Assembly (NCBI GenBank): GCA_934502905.1 | Contig: CAKSVK010000213.1 | Span: forward strand, 1-5,096 | Direction of reading: 5' to 3' | DNA from: an uncultured Chitinophagaceae bacterium | Lineage (GTDB): Bacteria; Bacteroidota; Bacteroidia; Chitinophagales; Chitinophagaceae | Length of the DNA stretch: 5,096 nt | Part shown: piece by piece, positions 1 to 4,212 of the stretch | How the letters are laid out: each line of letters opens with the position of its first letter | Position numbering within the stretch: position 1 is the first letter of the stretch | Position numbers and translations under genes: made by a program | Notes under the pieces: model-generated | The model's input: only the letters and a program-made list of their open reading frames with translations | Database searches by the model: none | What the model was told of the DNA's origin: nothing

Positions 1-29
1 CAGCAATACAAAATGAGCCTTACAATAAA
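1..29 (+). promoter_or_regulatory. Putative AraC-type operator upstream of the regulator's own gene (one full and one cut half-site)
   Basis: Bases 13-29 read ATGAGCC-TTA-CAATAAA. This matches 13 of 17 positions of the half-site at 1975-1991 and 12 of 17 of the one at 1997-2013. Bases 1-7 (CAGCAAT) match 6 of 7 bases of the half-site's right end (CAGCAAA) and lie exactly 22 bp before the equivalent bases 23-29. The window therefore seems to start inside a first half-site. The full copy ends 21 bp before the TAnnTTTG box at 51-58, the same distance as at the operon promoter. The matches are seen directly; binding by the adjacent AraC-family protein is inferred. Confidence 0.55.
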
Positions 30-50
30 ATCAATAGGGAATACAATGGC

Positions 51-58
51 TACTTTTG
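51..58 (+). promoter_or_regulatory. Bacteroidota-type -7 promoter box for the AraC-family gene
   Basis: TACTTTTG matches the Bacteroidota primary sigma -7 consensus TAnnTTTG and lies 26 bp before the ATG at 85. No TTG is found at the usual -33 distance: bases 31-33 read TCA, where the operon promoter has TTG. A weak -33 region next to an upstream repeat fits a promoter that needs an activator. Confidence 0.6.
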
Positions 59-84
59 CAGATATACTTTAACAGAATACAACA

Positions 85-906
85 ATGGAACAGCCGGAAA
101 AATTGAGAACAATAAACTATTCAGGCATATTTCTTTCGTGTTTTTCAGATTACAGTGAAAAGTGCATTCACGCAACGCCTGAACACGTTTTGTTGTACCT
201 GTATTCAGGCGAGCAGGTAATTGAAGACAGGAAGGAACGGATAACCATAAAAGCCGGAGAATGTGCCTTTATCAGGAGAAATCACCGGCTGACAATGTAT
301 AAGAACAGTAAAGGTGATGAGCTGTACAAAGGCATTTCACTTACTTTCAACAGAAATCTTTTGCGGGAATTTTATAGCCGGTTAAAGGAAAGCGATGTAC
401 CGAAAAAAGTAAAGCTTTCAGAAGAAAACGTATTTAAAATCGGGCAACGTGCAGATATAACAAGCTTATTCCAATCGCTTACGCCTTACTTTGATGATAA
501 TATAAAACCAACAGAGGGTGTAGCCCAGCTAAAATTACAGGAAGGAATTTATGCCTTGTTAGCCAGCTCAGACATCTTCTTCCCGATATTATTCGACTTT
601 ACCGAACCCTGGAAAGTTGATATCCTGGAGTTCCTCAATGATAACTATATGGACGACCTGACCATGGCACAAATTGCATCATATACAGGTCGCAGCCTGG
701 CAACGTTTAAAAGGGATTTTAAAAAGATCAGCAGCCTTACACCACAAAAATGGCTGATAAAAAAACGGCTGGAAACCGCATACATAAAGCTTAAAGAAGA
801 AAGGAAAAAAGTGCAGGACGTATATATAGAAGTAGGATTCAGAAACCCCTCGCATTTCTCCACCGCTTTCAAACAGCAATACGGTATTTCTCCTACGGAA
901 GTGTAA
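85..906 (+). CDS. AraC-family transcriptional regulator
   Basis: This 273-residue protein is a cytoplasmic DNA-binding regulator. Residues about 10-170 form an N-terminal sensor region that looks cupin-like (for example IKAGECAFIRRNHRLTMY at 55-72). Residues about 176-270 are the paired helix-turn-helix of the AraC/XylS family. The first HTH is around 192-213 (LTMAQIASYTGRSLATFKRDFKK region), and the second around 243-264, followed by the signature GFRNPSHFSTAFKQQYGISP at 251-270. The protein stops three residues later (TEV), slightly earlier than many relatives, but both HTHs are complete. The start at 85 is supported by a -7 box 26 bp upstream and in-frame stops before it; no clear Shine-Dalgarno is seen, as is common in this phylum. 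The ligand is unknown. Related direct repeats before its own promoter and before the operon at 2065 suggest it controls both. The stop lies 2 bases from that of the convergent GNAT gene. Confidence 0.93.
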   Translation: MEQPEKLRTINYSGIFLSCFSDYSEKCIHATPEHVLLYLYSGEQVIEDRKERITIKAGECAFIRRNHRLTMYKNSKGDELYKGISLTFNRNLLREFYSRLKESDVPKKVKLSEENVFKIGQRADITSLFQSLTPYFDDNIKPTEGVAQLKLQEGIYALLASSDIFFPILFDFTEPWKVDILEFLNDNYMDDLTMAQIASYTGRSLATFKRDFKKISSLTPQKWLIKKRLETAYIKLKEERKKVQDVYIEVGFRNPSHFSTAFKQQYGISPTEV

Positions 907-908
907 AA

Positions 909-1379
909 TCATAACTTCTTTTCCATATAGATAGCCGTTTCAATCGGGTTGTAGCAATAGGCTTCAATTTCATAAAACCCAAATTTCTTATACAGACCAA
1001 TTGCCGCCTGCATTTCAGCAACGGTATCCAGACGAATAAGACCATAGCCCAGTTTTTTTGCTTCTGCAAGCGCCATATCCATCAGTTTTCCTCCGATTTT
1101 CAGCGAACGGAATTCAGGCTCCACATACAGCCGTTTCAATTCGGCTATACCATCTGAAATTTTTCTTACCCCAACGCACCCTATAGCTTTTTCATCCAGG
1201 AAGCACAATATCAGAGCCCCCCCCGGGTATGCATATTTTTCATGTATCAGTTCCAGCTCTTTTTCAAATCCCTGGAAATCCAGGGCAAAGGGCAATGCTT
1301 CAGCATACATTTTAAATAATTTTTTGCCTTCCTCAAATTCAGAGAATGATCCGGCAAGCGTGTATTTTATATTATTCAC
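909..1379 (-). CDS. GNAT-family N-acetyltransferase
   Basis: The 156-residue product is a single-domain GCN5-related acetyltransferase, expected to transfer acetyl from acetyl-CoA to an amine. The substrate cannot be told from sequence. Visible landmarks are the N-terminal ALDFQGFEKEL block (32-42), YPGGALIL (51-58), the core strand ELKRLYVEPEFR (80-91) and the acetyl-CoA loop RSLKIGGKLM (91-100). These are followed by LIRLDTVAEMQAAIGLYKKFGF (114-135), the usual GNAT motif B region. The loop is a slightly degenerate form of R/Q-x-x-G-x-G/A. The start is a GTG at 1379, overlapping the last 8 bases of the MarR gene in another frame; the next Met is residue 24, which would remove the first strand. 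The arrangement implies translational coupling to the MarR gene. A G8 homopolymer on the coding strand (1217-1224 on the plus strand) encodes the Pro-Gly-Gly part. Confidence 0.9.
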   Translation of the reverse strand: MNNIKYTLAGSFSEFEEGKKLFKMYAEALPFALDFQGFEKELELIHEKYAYPGGALILCFLDEKAIGCVGVRKISDGIAELKRLYVEPEFRSLKIGGKLMDMALAEAKKLGYGLIRLDTVAEMQAAIGLYKKFGFYEIEAYCYNPIETAIYMEKKL

Positions 1380-1806
1380 AGGATTTATGATTTAAAATGT
1401 GCTTTAGTTCAGTCATTAATGTAACAACCCTTGTTCTTTGCTTTTCATTTAGATCAGCGAGCAGTTTTTCTATTTGATCATCTGACCTTGTATTGATAAG
1501 GTTTGCCACTTTCTTCCCTTTTTCCGTCAGGACTAAAAAATAAGTACGTTTGTCCCGGAAAGACTGCTTCCTGTGAATGATCTTATCTTTCATTAATTTT
1601 TTAACTATCCTGCTTACATAGCCTTCATCCAGTGAAAGCATTGCTGTGATCTCCCGGGCTGTGATCTGCTTATTGTTGTCTATTTCAAAAATGATCCGTG
1701 ATTCAGTCAGTGAATAATTCAAATCCAAAATATGGTTTTTCATTACCCCGATAAGGTTAACGTAAAACCTGTTAAAGTCACGAATGGAGCTTATCATTTT
1801 TTTCAT
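1372..1806 (-). CDS. MarR-family transcriptional regulator
   Basis: The 144-residue product has the length and layout of a MarR winged-helix repressor: N-terminal dimerisation helix, DNA-binding core at about 48-95, and C-terminal helices (about 105-140) that complete the dimer interface. The HTH is ITAREITAMLSLDEGYVSRI (48-67), and the wing includes RKQSFRDKRTYFLVLTEKGK (79-98), with the Asp-Lys-Arg and LTEKG signature of the family. It leads the reverse-strand unit and is followed by the overlapping GNAT gene. The ATG at 1806 lies only about 4 bases after a -7 box (1811-1818), so the transcript may be nearly leaderless. The in-frame ATG at 1797 (Met4) is the alternative start. A perfect 9-bp-arm palindrome at 1823-1847 overlaps its promoter and points to autorepression. 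The inducer is unknown. Confidence 0.92.
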   Translation of the reverse strand: MKKMISSIRDFNRFYVNLIGVMKNHILDLNYSLTESRIIFEIDNNKQITAREITAMLSLDEGYVSRIVKKLMKDKIIHRKQSFRDKRTYFLVLTEKGKKVANLINTRSDDQIEKLLADLNEKQRTRVVTLMTELKHILNHKSCE

Positions 1807-1810
1807 TGTG

Positions 1811-1841
1811 CAAACTTACATTAAATACTTGACTAAAGCAA
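1811..1841 (-). promoter_or_regulatory. Promoter of the MarR-GNAT unit
   Basis: On the reverse strand TTG (1841-1839) is followed after 20 bases by TAAGTTTG (1818-1811). These fit the Bacteroidota -33 TTG and -7 TAnnTTTG elements at normal spacing. The -7 box ends only 4 bases before the ATG at 1806. The palindrome at 1823-1847 covers the -33 element and most of the spacer. Confidence 0.65.
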
Positions 1842-1847
1842 GTATTT
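1823..1847. promoter_or_regulatory. Perfect palindrome, probable MarR operator
   Basis: AAATACTTG (1823-1831) and CAAGTATTT (1839-1847) are perfect inverted repeats of 9 bp with a 7-bp spacer. Size and symmetry suit a MarR dimer, and the site overlaps the -33 element of the MarR gene's own promoter, where binding would block RNA polymerase. The repeat is seen directly; the identity of the binding protein is inferred from position. Confidence 0.65.
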
Positions 1848-1927
1848 TCGGGCAGACTTTGACTGTAATAACATGTGGTAAACAGTAAATCAACAGTTGC
1901 AGTGCTACTCTAAAACCAAAACGTCAT

Positions 1928-1951
1928 TAGCGCCGGACAATACCGGCACTA
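1928..1951. repeat. GC-rich imperfect inverted repeat in the divergent intergenic region
   Basis: Bases 1928-1936 and 1943-1951 form 9-bp arms with one mismatch (C1931 against A1948) around a 6-base loop (ACAATA); the core is GCCGG/CCGGC. It is GC-rich compared with its surroundings. No T-run follows on either strand, so it does not look like an intrinsic terminator. It may be a protein-binding site or simply a hairpin. The rest of 1848-1970 shows no open frame or RNA gene that I can recognise. Confidence 0.4.
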
Positions 1952-1974
1952 TAATAAATCACCAATTAATGCAA

Positions 1975-2013
1975 TTGAGCCTCACAGCAAAATAATTTGA
2001 GCCCTGCAGCAAA
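1975..2013 (+). promoter_or_regulatory. Tandem 17-bp direct repeats, probable AraC-type activator site for the operon
   Basis: TTGAGCC-TCA-CAGCAAA (1975-1991) and TTGAGCC-CTG-CAGCAAA (1997-2013) are identical at 14 of 17 positions. All three differences fall in the central N3. The pitch is 22 bp, about two helical turns, so both copies face the same side of the DNA. AraC-family activators are known to bind two direct half-sites of about this size and spacing next to the -35/-33 region. The second copy ends 1 base before the TTG at 2015-2017. Related half-sites precede the AraC-family gene at 85, the obvious candidate regulator. Confidence 0.65.
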
Positions 2014-2014
2014 G

Positions 2015-2042
2015 TTGCCGAAGCGCCTGCTTTTTAATTTTG
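2015..2042 (+). promoter_or_regulatory. Promoter of the acetyltransferase-hydrolase operon
   Basis: TTG (2015-2017) and TAATTTTG (2035-2042) match the Bacteroidota -33 and -7 elements with a 17-base spacer, at the short end of the usual range. The box ends 22 bases before the ATG at 2065. The direct repeats at 1975-2013 abut it, which suits an activator touching RNA polymerase. Confidence 0.62.
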
Positions 2043-2064
2043 CATAATAAATTGAAGTACAGTC

Positions 2065-2640
2065 ATGCAAACAGAAGCAACAGCAGCAGATATTTTCGAA
2101 CGATTGCGAAACGGAGAAACCATTCCATCCGGTGATCCGCAAGCCTATAGAATGAGGGATGCTTCGTATGCCACCAAAAAATGGCTCGTTCAGATGAATA
2201 ATTCCGCAGATCCGGCTGAAATAAGGAGTTTATTGAGCCGGATCACGGGTACCGAAATAGATGAAAGCGTTGCCGTATTTACGCCGCTCTATATCAATTA
2301 CGGCAAGCACACAAGGATAGGGAAAAATGTATTCATCAATTTTGACTGCACTTTCCTGGACCTGGGAGGCATTACCATTGAAGACAATGTGCTGATAGCG
2401 CCGAAAGTCAGCCTATTGTCGGAGGGGCACCCCCTATCTCCCCACAACAGGCACTCACTAACAGTAGGGCATATCCACATTAAAAAGAACGCCTGGATCG
2501 GCGCCGGTGCCACTATACTCCCCGGCGTAACTATCGGCGAAAATGCCATCGTAGCAGCCGGGGCAGTCGTTTCTAAAGATGTTCCTTCTAATACAATCGT
2601 GGGCGGCATTCCCGCAAAAATTATTAAAGACATTGAATAA
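2065..2640 (+). CDS. Sugar O-acetyltransferase of the LacA/Maa/NodL type (hexapeptide repeat)
   Basis: The 191-residue product is a probable cytoplasmic acetyl-CoA-dependent O-acetyltransferase. Residues about 8-60 resemble the N-terminal Mac domain of maltose and galactoside acetyltransferases. Residues about 65-185 form the left-handed beta helix of hexapeptide repeats, for example IGKNVFINFDCTFLDLGGIT (85-104) and WIGAGATILPGVTIGENAIV (144-163). It ends in the family signature KDVPSNTIVGGIPAKIIKDI. His122 in SEGHPL corresponds to the catalytic His of LacA-type enzymes. The length is normal, so the gene looks intact. The sugar or other acceptor cannot be told. It is the first gene of the operon and the only one here without an export signal; its stop is 1 base before the next start. 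Confidence 0.93.
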   Translation: MQTEATAADIFERLRNGETIPSGDPQAYRMRDASYATKKWLVQMNNSADPAEIRSLLSRITGTEIDESVAVFTPLYINYGKHTRIGKNVFINFDCTFLDLGGITIEDNVLIAPKVSLLSEGHPLSPHNRHSLTVGHIHIKKNAWIGAGATILPGVTIGENAIVAAGAVVSKDVPSNTIVGGIPAKIIKDIE

Positions 2641-2641
2641 T

Positions 2642-3136
2642 ATGAAAAAACTATTGCATTTACTGACAATCATACTCGCCGTTTCGCAGGTACAAGCCTG
2701 TAACGGCAATAATGATCTGAACATACCCCGAGATGAAAACAACGCCTTGTCCACCGGCAGACAGGTTTCAACAACAGATACGATGAAGCTAAAAATAACC
2801 ATAGGAGACAAAAAGGCTACGGCAATTCTGTATGATAATCCTGCAACGAAGGACTTTATTGCCCAGCTTCCCTTAACGGTGAAAATGGAAGATTTCGCCG
2901 GGAAGGAGAAAATTTTCTATCCTCCGCAAAAATTATCCACTGCCGAACGTAAAACCGTAAGCGACCCGGAGACCGGGGATATTAACGTGTATGCACCCTG
3001 GGGCAATATTGCTGTTTTTTATGGCAGTTATTCGGGTTCCCGCGACCTCATCAGGATAGGAAGAATAACCGATGGGATTGATGCCTTTAATGTTCCCGGC
3101 ACGCTCAATAATGTAGTGTTTGAATTAATAAAATAA
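2642..3136 (+). CDS. Cyclophilin-like fold lipoprotein
   Basis: The start at 2642 gives 164 residues with a classic export signal. An upstream ATG at 2579 in the same frame lies inside the acetyltransferase gene and would bury the signal. Residues 1-19 have a KK n-region and a hydrophobic core, followed by Cys20 in VQAC. This is a plausible though non-ideal lipobox, so the mature protein is probably a lipid-anchored envelope protein. A polar linker (21-47) leads to a domain at 48-163 that resembles the small bacterial cyclophilin-like family (Cyclophil_like2 type), with LPLTVKMEDF (76-85), the APWGNIAVFYGSY block (118-130) and an IRIGRI strand (137-142). These domains share the cyclophilin barrel, but peptidyl-prolyl isomerase activity is not established for them. 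It sits 1 base after the acetyltransferase and 9 bases before the first hydrolase. Its function is unknown. Confidence 0.87.
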   Translation: MKKLLHLLTIILAVSQVQACNGNNDLNIPRDENNALSTGRQVSTTDTMKLKITIGDKKATAILYDNPATKDFIAQLPLTVKMEDFAGKEKIFYPPQKLSTAERKTVSDPETGDINVYAPWGNIAVFYGSYSGSRDLIRIGRITDGIDAFNVPGTLNNVVFELIK

Positions 3137-3145
3137 TAATCAAAG

Positions 3146-4207
3146 ATGAAAAAGATAACCGTTGTTGCAGTTGCATGCTTAATGCTGTCAGGGCAGGCAT
3201 GCACGCAAAAAAAGCAGTCACACAATCGACATTCAGATAATACGAACAATGCAGATAGTACAGAACAATACACTTTTCAGTTAAGCGAAAAGGTTACCCG
3301 TGAAAAAGTAACCTTCAAAAACCGTTTCGGTATTACGCTCACAGGTGACTTATATCTTCCGAAAGATAATGGCAATGCACCTTTGCCTGCACTTGCCCTC
3401 AGCGGGCCTTTCGGCGCCGTAAAGGAGCAATCATCCGGGTTGTATGCCAACCAAATGGCGGAACGCGGGTTTGCCGCACTGGCTTTTGACCCGTCCTACA
3501 CAGGTGAAAGCGGAGGAGAGCCCCGGCATGTGGCATCACCTGACATTAACACGGAAGACTTCAGTGCGGCCATAGATTTTCTCGGCATTCAAAAAAATAT
3601 TGACCGTAACAAAATAGGTATCATCGGCATTTGCGGTTTCGGAGGGTTTGCCCTGAACGCTACTGCTATTGACAAACGTGTGAAAGCCGTCGCCACAACA
3701 AGCATGTATGATATGTGCCGGGTGAATACTGATGGTTACTTTAATGCTACCACGCCGGAGCAGCGTGCGCAGCAGTTAAATCAGTTGGGTGAACAACGTT
3801 GGAAAGACGCCGGAAATGGTACACCTGAAATGGGGCCAAGGTCACTGGAGGGCATCGGAGAGGATGCACCGCAGTTTGTAAAAGAATATGCTGATTATTA
3901 TAAAACAAACAGGGGCTACCATGAACGTTCTTTAAACTCCAACGGTTCATGGACGATAACGAATGTATTGCCGTTCATGAACGCTCCCCTCCTGACCCAC
4001 CTCAAGGAAATTTCACCAAGACCCATGCTGTTAATTGCAGGTGAAAAAGCACATTCCCGTTATTTCAGTGAAGACGCTTACAAGACAGCTTCCGAACCGA
4101 AAGCATTATTTATCATTCCAGGTGCCGTACACGTGGACTTATACGACAAGGTAGATGTAATTCCTTTTGGTAAGCTGGAAACATTCTTTAAAGAAAGTAT
4201 GAAATAA
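3146..4207 (+). CDS. Alpha/beta hydrolase, lipoprotein, Cys nucleophile (copy 1)
   Basis: The 353-residue product has a signal sequence ending at Cys19 (SGQAC), probably a lipoprotein lipobox, then an Asn/Ser/Asp-rich linker to about 41. The domain begins with the entry motif FKNRFGITLTGDLYLP (57-72). The oxyanion region is SGPFGAVKEQ (86-95), and AFDPSYTGES (113-122) precedes the nucleophile elbow GICGFGGFAL (161-170), with Cys163 where most hydrolases have Ser. His329 in PGAVHVDLYD is the likely catalytic His. The acid is less clear: Glu300 or Asp310 after the LLIAGE strand are candidates. A Cys nucleophile recalls dienelactone hydrolase, and the overall shape is that of YcjY-like COG1073 hydrolases. 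Residues about 190-280 form a cap-like insertion. Substrate unknown, probably an ester, thioester or lactone. Phe165 at the elbow differs from Ser159 in copy 2. It lies 9 bases after the cyclophilin-like gene and 5 bases before copy 2. Confidence 0.9.
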   Translation: MKKITVVAVACLMLSGQACTQKKQSHNRHSDNTNNADSTEQYTFQLSEKVTREKVTFKNRFGITLTGDLYLPKDNGNAPLPALALSGPFGAVKEQSSGLYANQMAERGFAALAFDPSYTGESGGEPRHVASPDINTEDFSAAIDFLGIQKNIDRNKIGIIGICGFGGFALNATAIDKRVKAVATTSMYDMCRVNTDGYFNATTPEQRAQQLNQLGEQRWKDAGNGTPEMGPRSLEGIGEDAPQFVKEYADYYKTNRGYHERSLNSNGSWTITNVLPFMNAPLLTHLKEISPRPMLLIAGEKAHSRYFSEDAYKTASEPKALFIIPGAVHVDLYDKVDVIPFGKLETFFKESMK

Positions 4208-4212
4208 GAGAT

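Noticed and set aside
1..72. Open frame entering from the left edge and ending at TAA 70-72
   Set aside because: Only 23 codons are visible, without recognisable features, and they overlap the promoter and half-sites of the AraC gene. Chance openness is likely.
5..82. AATACAA at 5-11, 40-46 and 76-82, spaced 35 and 36 bases
   Set aside because: A short AT-rich word in AT-rich DNA; the even spacing may be chance, and the word is not found at the operon promoter.
645..912. Reverse-strand open frames of 75 and 77 residues
   Set aside because: They lie wholly or almost wholly under the well-supported AraC HTH region, have no family features, and are rich in Phe, Cys and Ser as expected of antisense shadows.
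1862..1886. ACTGT...ACAGT inverted repeat in the intergenic region
   Set aside because: Five-base arms separated by 15 bases are expected by chance in a region of this size.
2233..2239. Another TTGAGCC inside the acetyltransferase gene
   Set aside because: It is a 7-base match without the CAGCAAA right half or a partner at 22 bp, and it lies within coding sequence.
2579..2641. Upstream in-frame ATG extending the cyclophilin-like gene by 21 residues
   Set aside because: It lies inside the acetyltransferase gene and would put 21 residues in front of a clean lipoprotein signal peptide. The ATG at 2642 is better.
2298..2811. Two reverse-strand open frames of 123 and 117 residues
   Set aside because: They are antisense to the hexapeptide acetyltransferase and the lipoprotein signal region; the regular repeats leave long antisense frames open. 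No recognisable domain.
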